This document shows, piece after piece, positions 20,899 to 30,700 of a stretch of 43,090 bases of DNA. Position numbers and translations under genes: made by a program. Source of the stretch: Aphelidium insulamus (Eukaryota; Aphelidiomycota; Aphelidea; Aphelidiaceae); assembly GCA_036784855.1 (NCBI GenBank), contig JAZDSV010000081.1, forward strand, positions 1 to 43,090, written 5' to 3'. Positions within the stretch are counted from its first letter, which is position 1. Each line of letters starts with the position of its first letter. Under the pieces are notes generated by a model, which was given only the letters and a program-made list of their open reading frames with translations, did not search any database and was not told where the DNA came from.

Positions 20899-22298
20899 AT
20901 GTCGGCCGAGGGGACTCCGCTGGCTGGGCCATCAGCACCACCACCGGAGTACGACAGGATCCTGGCGCAAATCCAGAAGGTCAAGGCAGAACTCGCAGCG
21001 CTGAGCAGCACCATCTTGTGTGGCTCGGAGGCGCGCTGTGAGAAGTTGGACGCTCATGCCCGGTGTGAGGCAGAGGTCGCGGCATTAGAGGCCATTGAAG
21101 GGACCACGGAGGAGGAACAGCATGAACAGGCGGAGAATCTGAAGCGTGCCGTGAAAGCGATGGGAGAGGCAGCCAAGGCGGAGTCCAAGGCCATGAGCGA
21201 GCTGCAGGGTCAGATTGATCGTGCAGCAAGCCGACGTACATTGCTCGCCCACCTGGAGCAATTGATGGATGAGTATGGCCCAGTACCAGTGGCCGGCAGA
21301 CAGGGGGCGTCGAAGGACGGGAACCAGCAGCCAGCCCAGCGCATCCCAGCCCTTCCGTCATTCGGGACGGGCGCGGGGAGCATTGCGGATCCAAATGAAT
21401 TTCTGCGCAAAATTGAGTTGATTTTGGCAGCAAATGGGGTACGCAGTGAGACCTGGCCGCGCATATTGCCCACCCTGGTCCAAGGTAAGGCCACGATTGA
21501 CAAGGTGGCATCCTGGGCGGATGCGGGCCTGGACTGGACTGCCATTAAGAAGGTCTTCATTCAGCACTTCTTATCGCACACGGAGAAGACTGTCCGCCTC
21601 CAGGAATTGATGACAATTGGATTGAAGCAAACTGAAACGGTACGCGAATTCTGCGACCGCTTTGAGTACAGCGCGGCCTATCTCGGGCCGGTGGACACGG
21701 AGCAGAATCGGTATCTATTTGTTCAAGGCTTTCGGGCCTACCCAGCATTCTATGGCATGCTGGATGCCGCGGTCACCACCCGGATGGTGGAGAACCGCCC
21801 AATGCAGGTGAAGGACTTGGTCGCTCTGGCCATCGCCTACGCCGTCCACCACCCTCCGTCACGTACCAGTATGGCTACTGGAAAGACGAACGTGAGGCGC
21901 GTCGAGTGGAGCGGGTACGGGGATGCCGCGGAGTGCAGTACCTTCCTGCAAGTGGTGCGGTAGGATCGGGCATCGAGAAAGTGAATGCCAGCAGAAGGCG
22001 CGAGGGCGGCACAGGTTGCGGCGAGTGTCAGGCAGGTCGACAGGACCACTCAGGGTTGACATGCCACAACTGCCAGAAGGTTGGTCACATACGACGCAAC
22101 TGCCCACAGCGGCGCAAAGGCGACGAGCTGACGGCCGCGGTGGACAGAGCCGTGGAGGATGAGGCAACGGAGGTTGAGGTGGAGCCGCCAGTGACGGCGG
22201 CCATCAGCAGTGACGAGTGGATGGAGGATGAGGACCGGCTGGGCTACGCCGACCTTGCCTGCCTGCTCGGTGCCGATCCTGATGCTCCGCCATTGTGA
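20899..22298 (+). pseudogene. Gypsy gag with two CCHC zinc knuckles in shifted frames
   Basis: The first frame (20899-21963) begins MSAEGTPLAGPSAPP, has a coiled-coil-like charged stretch, then a capsid-type region (FCDRFEYSAAYL, RYLFVQGF). Two zinc knuckles follow in two other frames: CKWCGRIGHRESEC (about 21950-21990) and CHNCQKVGHIRRNC (about 22063-22104). At least two indels therefore break the gene. Gag proteins package the element's RNA. Confidence 0.8.
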
Positions 22299-22417
22299 TC
22301 GGTGATAGCAATTTAGGGGTGATTGTTTTCTCTTCACAAACGTTCTTGTGGATTGTTTTGGTATTGCGCCCTAAATTCACAGGTACATAATAGACAAACG
22401 TTCTTGTGAAAAACCAA

Positions 22418-22925
22418 TCAAAAAGCAAAAACGGAGGTAGCCGGCATACTGCTGCCCAGTGCACGCTGTGCTGGCCAAATGCCAACGCGCACTTTGCAGA
22501 GGGATGCGTCTGCATGAGCACAGTGCATTTCGATTGAAAATCCTGCATTTTGAGGCAAGCAGCCACTTGGACATGCAATGAAAGTAGAAGCAGAACAATG
22601 TGCGCGTAATGGTACTCCACATGGCAGAAAATCAAGAGTTAGGACAAGCTTACTCTGTACCTGGTACCAACGGCACAAGGTTCGTGATCTCACTCTGCTC
22701 GCCTCTACTCTGTACCTGGTGAACTGGCGCTGCTCGAGTCGACTCATCTGATATCGCGCCTTGGTCAGCTCGCCGACCGGAGTGAAGTATTGCGTGAAGA
22801 CTTCGTCAAAATCGTCCCAGCTTGTCGGCTGGCTAGGCAATGCGGACCCACAGCGTTCAGCCCTCTCCGTCAGCAAGTGTGACGACCACAATGTAGCGCT
22901 GTCAGCGGCGCGTTACATTGTAAGC
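22418..22925 (-). pseudogene. inverted gag fragment from another Gypsy element, with inserted repeat modules
   Basis: On the minus strand, 22740-22891 reads as a gag piece (SWDDFDEVFTQYFTP, GELTKARYQMSRLEQ). It is opposite in orientation to the surrounding element. At its 3' side, copies of the 55-bp module (22651-22720) interrupt it. It is a rearranged fragment, not a gene. Confidence 0.6.
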
Positions 22926-22933
22926 TAAGCGAG

Positions 22934-25752
22934 TAAGGGTGGGCATCAAGTCAAGATTTCTTGAATTTTTCAAGACAAGACGACTCAAGATCAAGACAAG
23001 ACGGAGATTTTCTTGTCTTGATCAAGACAAGACTGACCTTGTCTTGTCTTGAAAAAATTCAAGATCTTGAGTGCTATGCAAGTACCAGCCACCTGATGTG
23101 CCTGAAGTGATTATCAATAGATATGTTTGCTTTTGTAGCAATCTATTGTGCGTACATATGCACTGTTGCAATAGAACTCGTGACACCTAGGGTGACATCT
23201 ATGACAACTGTGGCGTCATCATGACCATTTATCCAATCATCATAAATGTGGCGTAAATGTGGCGTTCTGGCTATAAAAGGCGACATTTGTGCTTACTTGG
23301 CCACATAAACTTCTACACACACGCCAACATCACCTCATGAATAATCTTAGTGATGAAAATTTGGAATGCAATGTTCCACACTGCACCCGACAAGTGTTTG
23401 ATGATCGATGCCAAGAATGCCATAATGAGGGCATGTTGCTGAACCAACCAACATCGCTATATTTCTGTGAGCAACACATGGATCATGGGATCCACTGGGA
23501 CCTCGTGAAGCAGAAAGGTAACTTAGACAGCAGACTGCAGTATTATACGTTTTTGACATATATATGTAGAAACAGCCAACAGTTCTGGTCCTCGTTCTGC
23601 TGAAGAATGTGATTCCGAGATTTACCCCACTGATTCTGCAAGCAGTTCGGGTGCTGTTACAAAGCAACGAAAACTAGTCAGTAAAGTGCACGATCATTGC
23701 GAGAAAGTGGAGAGAAAGACTACAAAGGGCGTAGTAGAGGTGGTGTTCAAATGCAAGTACTGCAGGAAGGACTACAAAGCTGCAAACGGAAATACTAGTG
23801 GTATTAAACGACATCTAACGGCTGAACATCCAATGGAAATTGGTGCTACAAATGAAGCCAAATCCGGGCCTATGGACAAGTTTGTGAAGCCTAAAGCTGA
23901 ATGTAGCACGGAAGACCTTGTCCTGCAATTGGTTGTCAAACGTATGATTCCATTTGAATGCGTGGAATGGTCAGAATTTGATCAATTGATTCGAAAGGCT
24001 GGAGGAGTATCCATGTCAAGGCGTACACTTTGTCGTCGGATTGACAGCATGTATGAGCAGCACCGAGATTTGCTTGCAAAAAGACTTATGTGCACCGATT
24101 CAAAGGTGTCATTTACTTGCGACATTTGGACATCAAAAAATCAGATTGCTTTTCTTGGTGTAACGGTGCACTATCTAGACTTAGACTGGAATCAAGAATT
24201 TGACTTATTGGCATTCGAAATTCTTGATGAACCTCATACTGGAGTAAACGTTGGTCAGAAACTTCGGAAGATTATAAACGACTTTGATCTGGGAGATAGG
24301 TTTCTGGCAATTACAACCGATAATGCTTCAAATAACGATACTTTGGTAAAGCAGCTGAAATCTGTGAATCCAAGCTTTCAGCCGGAATGGGGTCATGTTC
24401 GGTATGTTGAACATTGTATTACATGATCTATCAGTAACATTTAGTTGTCTTGCTCATATAATAAATTTGGTTGTACAAGCAATTCTTGGCTTCGACTATC
24501 AAACCGCCACGTCCGAAAAAGCCATCAAGCTGCTGAAAAATTCAAGAATCTTTGCAAACTCAAGGGCGTTAAAGAGTTATCACCAGTAATCGATGTTGCT
24601 ACTCGTTGGAATAGCACAGTAGATTTGATCGACAGGGCAGTTTTATATCGAGATGTTTGGAAGATGTTCATTGTCGATGATAACAAGTATGCCAACCTTT
24701 CCTTATCAGATAATGAATGGGCAGCTCTAGCAGCAATTGCCGAAGTCCTTCGGCCATTCAAACAATATTCAGAATTTATGGGAGACCCATATGAAACCAT
24801 CTCAATTTCTCTCACCACATATGAAATGCTTCAGCAACGACTTAACAATGCAATTAATAACAGTTCCACAACTCCAAAGCTAAAAGAAGGACTAAAAAAA
24901 GGTTTGGACAAGCTTGTTGAGTACTACGATCGTTCATCAATCATCAGCAAAATCAGCACTTTTCTTAATCCTGCTATTGGGATGTCACTATTCAACAAGA
25001 ATTGGACGATGGAATGGGTTGACCAGTTCAAGCAGGAACTTCGCAATGCCTATGACTACTATCGGGCAGATACAGCAGCTGAAAAATTAAAGGCATTCAA
25101 GTATGAAAGCAGCGAAATGGATAATATGCTAGAAAACTTCATCAGTAGCATAGATGGAGCAGACAATTCGGCTAGTACGGAGAAAGAGCTGATGTCTTTT
25201 GAAGACGAACTTCGTATTTATGAGCAAATTCGAAAAGGTCATCGTGTCCGTGACACATACAGCTTTTGGAGGAGCAAGAAGGCAGAACTGCCTATTTTTT
25301 ACCAAATTGCAAAAGATTATCTGGCAGTACCTGCCTCCAGCGTGCCATGTGAAAGAATATTCAGTGCTGGGGCCGATTTGGTCACTCCAAAGCGGTATGT
25401 CATGAGTGGAGAAACCATTCAGAAAGTACTATGTCTGCACTACTGGGCGGCCAGGGAAAATGGCGAACTTAAGCTGGATGATTCTGGAAGTGAAGAATAA
25501 TATTTGGATACACCTTATAAAGCGCTGGCTATAGCTATAATAATAAATCATAATTTACCTCGAAGTATATGCTTATATTAAATTATGTTTATTATATATA
25601 TATTATATATATATATAAGCGTCTTGAATTCTGTCAAGATCAAGACAAGACTGACTTTGTCTTGACTTGTCAAGATCAAGACAAGCAAAAATTGGTCAAG
25701 ACAAGACAAGACTGAAATTTTCTTGACTTGTCTTGACCCGTGCCCACCCTTA
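22934..25752 (+). mobile_element. hAT DNA transposon with TAAGGGTGGGCA terminal repeats
   Basis: The 2,819-bp element has 12-bp terminal inverted repeats (TAAGGGTGGGCA at 22934-22945 and its complement at 25741-25752). Dense subterminal CAAGACAAG/CTTGTCTTG motifs lie on both sides, typical of hAT transposase-binding arrays. It encodes a BED-finger hAT transposase. I find no matching 8-bp target duplication (left flank TAAGCGAG, right flank GCGGCCAT), so one edge was probably altered after insertion. Confidence 0.85.
23337..25500 (+). pseudogene. hAT transposase, three exons, one-base frameshift
   Basis: Exons 23337-23517, 23570-24401 and 24445-25500 join in phase by GT-AG introns of 52 and 43 bases. 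The product has an N-terminal cysteine-rich segment, a BED zinc finger (CKYC ... HLTAEH), transposase blocks CDIWTSKN and ITTDNASNN, LAHIINLVVQ, VATRWNST, and a C-terminal hAT dimerisation region (SSVPCERIFSAG). These include the expected catalytic aspartates. A single missing A in the run near 24535-24541 shifts the frame in exon 3, so the copy is either newly dead or affected by a homopolymer sequencing error. The rest is strikingly intact. Confidence 0.82.
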
Positions 25753-25783
25753 GCGGCCATCTACCAGTAGCTACGGCGCTCCG

Positions 25784-26050
25784 GTGCTCTTTGTTCAAAA
25801 AGCCAACAACCGCGGACTCCGACTTTGTGTCGATTATCGCGCCCTGAATGACATAGGATCGTTATGGGATCCCTCAGGCCCGGCGACGTTTCAACGATTA
25901 ATGAACCAGGTGTTTCAGCCGCTTCTGGATCAGGGCGTGGTGGTGTATTTAGACGACATACTGATTTACGCTAAAACGCCGGATGAACGAGATATTCAAA
26001 ATGACCATATTTTGTTCGGAACGCCGTTTTCGGTATATCCTCCTCCTTGA
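25784..26050 (+). pseudogene. Gypsy reverse transcriptase fragment with YLDD
   Basis: A short frame carries the reverse transcriptase pieces LCVDYRALN, PATFQRLMNQVF and the catalytic [14 protein letters not shown]. The stretch normally between the first two is missing, and part of it appears on the opposite strand just downstream. The fragment is inactive. Confidence 0.82.
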
Positions 26051-26480
26051 TGCGGATTTGATGAAACCCGGACACTAGATCCAGCTTTGAAAACACTTTG
26101 GCGCCCGATAGCTGAAAGTGCAATTGGAGAAACCGGTAAATTGGTGTATCATCTTTGACCGTAGCAGCTGGTGGACATCGTTGCGGATAGTCTGGATGCT
26201 ACTCTCAGGTATGTTGCGCTGAGAGGCCCGTGGTGTGCGATTGGGGTCGGAGTCTACCTTGCAACCAAGGCGCAAAACAGAAGCAGATGCACTGGACGTG
26301 TTTGAACCCACATGGAGTACCTTTTGACGCATCGGCAGTGGCGCATTAGGTTGCTGGCTCATGGCCACTGGATCCAACAAATGTGGCGTTGATGATGACA
26401 TCGCAGAACCCGAAAAATGCGAATTTGCTCGACATGAAACCCAGTTTCTAGGCCGCTCAACATCAAGGTAGTGGCGCCAC
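25990..26480 (-). pseudogene. inverted and scrambled Gypsy pol segment
   Basis: Read on the minus strand, the interval begins with an RNase H piece (26453-26479 is an exact 27-bp inverted copy of 26687-26713). It passes through unassigned pol sequence and ends with reverse transcriptase residues ([29 protein letters not shown]). The missing reverse transcriptase part thus lies inverted inside the element. Confidence 0.72.
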
Positions 26481-28564
26481 TGTTGCAGCCGCCGGATAGA
26501 AACCGTCCATTCTTCATCTTCTTCGATGCATCGTCGGTCATTGCAATTGGTTCCGTCTTATGCCAAGAGGACTCGGATGGAAGACTTCACCCTGTTGCAT
26601 TTGAGTCACGCAAGTTAAATCCAGCGGAACGTAACTATCCGGTACACGAGGTTGAACTTGCATCCCTCGTTCATGCACTCAAAAAATGGCGCCACTACCT
26701 TGATGTTGAGCGGTTTTTCGTATACACAGACAATATCTCGTTGCAGACCCTGCATACGAACGAAAATCTCAGCAAACGTCAAATTCGCTGGTTAGCAGAA
26801 ATACAAAGCTTCCAATTTACCATTCGACACATACCAAGGGACCAGAATGGGGTGGCGGATGCCCTGTCCAAGTATGACCCTGGACCGGTCATACTGCCAA
26901 AAGGACGCGATCTTCACACTTTCAATGGCGATTCCGAAATGCTCATAGCTTCTACCGATCTGATTGCGCCTGCTGACGTAGCACCGCGCGATTTAGAGGC
27001 GGAGCGTCGAGATTTTCTGGATGTGGTCCGCCGCGGTTACCAAAATGATCGCCGCTGCCAACGCTTGCTGACAAACTGTGCGCCACCGTTCCGGTTGGAG
27101 GACGGATTGTTGCACTTTGAGCCAGCAAATGCCCCGCCGCGGCCATTAGTTCCTACAACACCATTAGTCATTCGTCGGATACTACGAGATGAACATGACC
27201 GGGCAGGACATTTTGGCATTGATGTACCGTTGGAGGTCGCCGTTGAGCGCTGGGCTGATCTGGCGATGGATTTCATGCCTGCACTACCGGAAAGCCACAA
27301 TCACAACGATTCCGTCCTAATTGTTGTGTGCCGTCACACCAAAGGTATTGTATTGATTCCGTGTAAACGTAGCAATACCTCCGCCCAAATTGCCGAACTA
27401 CTACGTCTACATGTCTTTCAACACAAGGGTTATCCAAAGTCAATAGTGTCGGACCGAGACTCGCGATTTACGTCGCGATATTGGACGGCATTGATGGCTC
27501 GATGGGGTATTGCGCTGAAAATGTCGACCGCCAACCACCAGCAGACGGACGGGCAGAGCGAGCGTGGTGTGCGAACGGTAAAGGAAGTTCTGCGTCATTA
27601 TGTCAACTTTCAGCAAAACAACTGGGAAAAGTTGCTACCTGACGTAGCCATGGCATACAACGATGCCACCAACGCGTCGACCGGCTTGACTCCATTCTTT
27701 GCCGACTTGGGCCGTCATCCAAATGTATTGAAGCTGTGCACCCCATCATCCAATGCACCAGCGGTGGAGGAGCTGGTGCGGCAGCTGAAGGACACAAGCG
27801 AACGCATCGCCGATCGCCTGACGTTGGTGGCACAAGACCAAAAATTCTACGCCGATCGGCGAAGGATTGAACCGCCAACCTTCCAAATTGGTAATCTGGT
27901 TCTACTTGATGCTTCGGCCCTTGCCAATTGGCCGATCTTCCGACAAGCGCCGATCCGAAAGCTCCGACCGCGTCGTTTTGGCCCATTCAAAATTACCGAG
28001 ATTGCTGGAGTGAACGTCACGCTGGAACTCCCACCAACCCTGCGGATCCACCCAACTTTTCATGTGTCACTCCTCACGCCCTATGTAGCATCGGACATTC
28101 CAGTGTACGATGAGCCTCCTGCAGAAATGGTTGATGGTCAAGCGGAGTTCGAAGTAGAGGCTATTCTCGGACATCGAACCTTCCGGCGACAGAGACAATA
28201 CTTGGTGAAATGGCGTGGCTACTCAAATGAACACAACACTTACGAGCCACGGCAGAACTTAACAAATTGCGCGGACCTACTGGCTGCATATCACCAGCAA
28301 CTGGGCACATTAACGGCGGAGGCGGTTCCGATTTTGTTGGGGAGTGTAACACGGAGCTGTACTCCGTGTCAGCTTAGCGCCGATGACGTCATTATGACTC
28401 ATCCGGTACCGACAGTTCGGGAATCTTTCGTCGCGCCGGTAACCGCGGATTGGCAACCGGAAAGCGCTCAGCGAGAGGAGGCGTTGGACACCAACCCTGG
28501 GAGGCGTCGGACGCCATATGCGGCTCATACATACGGCATTGGAGTCGGAAAGCCCAGCAGTTGA
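26471..28564 (+). CDS. Gypsy RNase H - integrase - chromodomain polyprotein segment
   Basis: A 697-codon frame, entered from upstream pol sequence rather than a real start codon. It contains an RNase H domain (FFIFFDASS, VHEVELASLVHALKKWRHYL, FVYTDN, RDQNGVADALSKY). The integrase follows, with a truncated zinc finger (HDRAGH is present; the C-x2-C half is missing). The core keeps MDFMPALP, VSDRDSRFTS and the QQTDGQSER glutamate motif. A C-terminal chromodomain (EVEAILGHR, YLVKWRGYSNEHNTYEP) marks the chromovirus branch of Ty3/Gypsy. The zinc-finger deletion suggests the copy cannot integrate. Confidence 0.85.
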   Translation: MAPLLQPPDRNRPFFIFFDASSVIAIGSVLCQEDSDGRLHPVAFESRKLNPAERNYPVHEVELASLVHALKKWRHYLDVERFFVYTDNISLQTLHTNENLSKRQIRWLAEIQSFQFTIRHIPRDQNGVADALSKYDPGPVILPKGRDLHTFNGDSEMLIASTDLIAPADVAPRDLEAERRDFLDVVRRGYQNDRRCQRLLTNCAPPFRLEDGLLHFEPANAPPRPLVPTTPLVIRRILRDEHDRAGHFGIDVPLEVAVERWADLAMDFMPALPESHNHNDSVLIVVCRHTKGIVLIPCKRSNTSAQIAELLRLHVFQHKGYPKSIVSDRDSRFTSRYWTALMARWGIALKMSTANHQQTDGQSERGVRTVKEVLRHYVNFQQNNWEKLLPDVAMAYNDATNASTGLTPFFADLGRHPNVLKLCTPSSNAPAVEELVRQLKDTSERIADRLTLVAQDQKFYADRRRIEPPTFQIGNLVLLDASALANWPIFRQAPIRKLRPRRFGPFKITEIAGVNVTLELPPTLRIHPTFHVSLLTPYVASDIPVYDEPPAEMVDGQAEFEVEAILGHRTFRRQRQYLVKWRGYSNEHNTYEPRQNLTNCADLLAAYHQQLGTLTAEAVPILLGSVTRSCTPCQLSADDVIMTHPVPTVRESFVAPVTADWQPESAQREEALDTNPGRRRTPYAAHTYGIGVGKPSS

Positions 28565-28944
28565 TCTACGTTCATTATCAACTGCTGAGCCTATAGGTTC
28601 GTGATCTCACTCTGCTCGCCTCTACTCTGTACCTGGTACCAACGGCACAAGGTCCGCCGTGACGGTCAGACTGTGTCCATCTGACACGTCACAGGTATAT
28701 AATAAATACGTTCATTATCAACTGCTGAGCCTATAGGTTCGTGATCTCACTCTGCTCGCCTCTACTCTGTACCTGGTACCAACGGCACAAGGTCCGCCGT
28801 GACGGTCAGACTGTGTCCATCTGACACGTCACAGGTTCGTGATCTCACTCTGCTCGCCTCTACTCTGTACCTGGTACCAACGGCACAAGGTTCGTGATCT
28901 CACTCTGCTCGCCTCTACTCTGTACCTGGTACCAACGGCACAAG
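28565..28944 (+). repeat. modular tandem repeat: 55-bp and 43-bp units shuffled
   Basis: A 55-bp module (starting GTTCGTGATC, ending GGCACAAG) occurs at 28597-28651, 28737-28791, 28835-28889 and 28890-28944. A 43-bp module (starting GTCCGCCGTG) follows the first two. A short ATAATAAAT linker and a 27-bp module sit between the two larger repeats. Modules join at AG|GT. Partial 55-bp modules also occur at 22651-22720. Confidence 0.85.
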
Positions 28945-29112
28945 GAGCCCCTGGCCCTTGTTACAGTCACGCAATACTGGCATTGTGCCAAAACAAGCCG
29001 TGGCATGGTACCACGCTTAGTTGGCTTAATGCTCAGGCAGATGGGATACGGGATCTTGCTATGACAACTTTGGACACTGGTGTGAACAATACGTGATGTC
29101 AGCAGCACATAC
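28945..29112. other. Gypsy internal 3' sequence without a gene
   Basis: This part of the Gypsy interior, between the module array and the long inverted repeat, shows no domain or convincing frame. Confidence 0.4.
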
Positions 29113-29262
29113 GGGATTGTTTGTACACACTAGTGGGAAAGGTCTACCAGCGTCTGGTAGATACATATACAATGTCTATCCCATCCGGATCTGCAACTGA
29201 CATTGTATATGTATCTACCAGACGCTGGTAGACCTTTCCCACTAGTGTGTACAAACAATCCC
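29113..29262. repeat. 64-bp perfect inverted repeat just inside the 3' LTR
   Basis: Arms 29113-29176 and 29199-29262 are perfectly complementary around a 22-base loop. A 22-bp direct repeat (starting ATCCCATCCGG) covers the loop (29178-29199) and recurs after the right arm (29258-29279). Either a small foldback element or a repair-generated palindrome. Confidence 0.9.
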
Positions 29263-29285
29263 ATCCGGATCTGCAACTGGGGGGC

Positions 29286-29438
29286 TGTTGGATCTGTCGG
29301 ATCAATGGCTAAGTTGCAGCATCATTCTGGCATACATTGCAACTATGTGTATGGTATGCGGTTTGTGTCTTAATCAATAGAGAAGAATCTACGCACTCAT
29401 ATTTATCTATTTATTGGGTATCCACGAGATATCCAACA
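29286..29438 (+). repeat. 3' LTR of the Gypsy element
   Basis: 153 bp, differing from the 5' LTR by three substitutions as I read them, and followed by the CCGTA target duplication. Confidence 0.93.
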
Positions 29439-29443
29439 CCGTA
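29439..29443. repeat. right 5-bp target-site duplication (CCGTA) of the Gypsy element
   Basis: Matches 20687-20691 on the other side of the element. Confidence 0.85.
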
Positions 29444-30006
29444 GCAGTCATCTGATGGGTGCAATATCCCCATACTACATGTCCGTGTCACAGCGGCGTG
29501 TATGAAGATATGGTCAGCCGGAATTAAACACTCCGTGCAGCCAAGTGTCAGTTGGGCAGACCCAATGCTGTAGGGGAGGGCGGGAGTACCGTGTACCCTG
29601 GCGGCACAATAGCGGTCAGCAAGCACCTCAGCAACATTCAGTTGCACTCGGTAACGAGAAGATCATAAGCGCCTTTGGCGCAAGCGGCATCCACACTTTC
29701 ACCTCATGTCGACTCCTGGAACAACTGAACACTGACCTCCGGAAGGCTCCGCCGCATCATTAAATCACGGTACTATGGAGCAAACTGCTGGCGCTCGCCG
29801 GCACGAGCCAGGAAGGGCAGAAGTAGTGTAAGTCCCACCTCGGCATTTTGGCGGTCTCTTGGAACCGGACTGTCGAAAAGATATCTGCAATTACGCGGCA
29901 AGGCGATATTTACGGGAGACGGCGTTGACTCGGGGTCATTTCCCGCCACTGGAGGGTTTTCTCGGGATGCAGACGTTGCAGTAGTGTAAATAGAGTCGGA
30001 ATTAAC
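29444..30006 (+). mobile_element. 3' end of the LINE, resuming after the Gypsy insertion
   Basis: This segment continues the LINE interrupted at 20691. It ends at 30006, right before the TGTACTC duplication. No coding domain is recognised. Confidence 0.7.
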
Positions 30007-30013
30007 TGTACTC
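30007..30013. repeat. right target-site duplication (TGTACTC) of the nested LINE
   Basis: Second copy of the 7-bp target duplication; MDM35 exon 1 resumes here. Confidence 0.85.
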
Positions 30014-30139
30014 TTCAAATAGCTCTTGGCACGGATGCTGCGTCAGGTCGCCCTTGAGAAAGTCGTTGGCGTACCAGCGGTTGAAGCATTCATCGTAATT
30101 GTGCTTCAAATCGGTGCACTCGGCCGCTATTGACTGCAT

Positions 30140-30700
30140 GAATGGTTGTATATTGCTGGATATTGTTGTTGGCGTATTGGATCTATGGATGATGATGAAC
30201 CAACAACTAAACCGAACCAAACCAAATACATGCCAACATGAAGTCATGCCTGTGATGATGAACAGATTCTTGTGACGATGCATCGCCCAAACCACTGGAC
30301 AGTCCTTCAGTGAGCAGTGATATACTTTAGAAATGTATCCGTATTCACTCCACTTCACATCTTGGAGTATCCTCGTGATTAGTCTACATAGTCAGATAGC
30401 TTCAAACCAGCTTCAGCAGGGAAGAGTATGGTTTGTTACGGATGCATCGTCGCCACGGGTCTCAGGAGAGTATGGGCCGAGAAATCTATGATATCCGGCA
30501 ACGTATCACACGGCAATCAAGTATTCAGGTACGTAGTCGTTTGAAAGCCAAGTGACTCCTCCAAACTCGAGCACGTCAGATTAAACAAGAATAATTCACA
30601 TTTCCCAGAAGTATTGAACGTTTAGTATTTTCATTTCGTGCAAATGCGATTTCTTTATTATATGTACTGCTCAATGTCGAATGCTCAAAGGGTCACCACT
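30140..30700. other. MDM35 upstream region and 3' flank of gene Y copy A
   Basis: No gene is seen. The sequence from about 30240 on is repeated at 31660 and 35460, as part of the duplicated unit that ends in gene Y. Confidence 0.5.

Larger units (their letters stand above)
20692..29438 (+). mobile_element. Ty3/Gypsy chromodomain LTR retrotransposon, rearranged, inserted in the LINE
   Basis: Two 153-bp direct LTRs beginning TGTTGGATC and ending ATATCCAACA bound the element, with a CCGTA target duplication. I count 3 differences between the LTRs, implying a fairly young insertion. Inside are gag, reverse transcriptase, RNase H, integrase and a chromodomain in the order typical of chromoviruses. 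Frames are broken, part of the reverse transcriptase is inverted, and a hAT transposon plus an inverted gag piece sit between gag and pol. A purine-rich GGGGGGC precedes the 3' LTR. A primer-binding site was not identified. Confidence 0.88.
16917..30006 (+). mobile_element. degenerate LINE (non-LTR retrotransposon) carrying nested Gypsy and hAT elements
   Basis: The outer element is about 4.3 kb once the inner Gypsy element (with one target-site copy) is removed: 16917-20691 plus 29444-30006. It encodes an AP-type endonuclease followed by a reverse transcriptase, the order of Jockey/CR1/L1-like LINEs. It has no poly-A tail; the 3' end reads AATAGAGTCGGAATTAAC. It is flanked by a 7-bp duplication, TGTACTC. 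The coding frames are broken in several places, so it is not autonomous. It is inserted antisense into MDM35 exon 1. Confidence 0.82.
16706..30139 (-). pseudogene. MDM35: MDM35/TRIAP1 copy 1, first exon split by a 13-kb nested transposon
   Basis: The start (ATG at 30139) and most of exon 1 lie at 30007-30139; the exon resumes at 16902-16909 beyond the insertion, followed by the intron (16814-16901) and exon 2 (16706-16813). The intact copy at 34960-35296 shows the uninterrupted arrangement. The target bases TGTACTC are present on both sides of the insert. The 5' part still encodes a [11 protein letters not shown] twin-cysteine motif and [10 protein letters not shown]. The transposon lies antisense to the gene. 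Transcription of a normal protein across 13 kb of repeats is unlikely, so this copy is called disrupted. Confidence 0.85.

Noticed and set aside
22934-25752. An 8-bp target duplication for the hAT element
   Set aside because: The flanks TAAGCGAG and GCGGCCAT do not match in any register I tried.
26075-26401. A 108-residue minus-strand gene
   Set aside because: Its end matches inverted Gypsy reverse transcriptase sequence, so it is a rearranged pol fragment.
28597-28944. The 55-bp module as a tRNA gene or tRNA-derived SINE (GGTTCGTGATC resembles a B box)
   Set aside because: No A box at the right distance and no cloverleaf can be formed from the unit.
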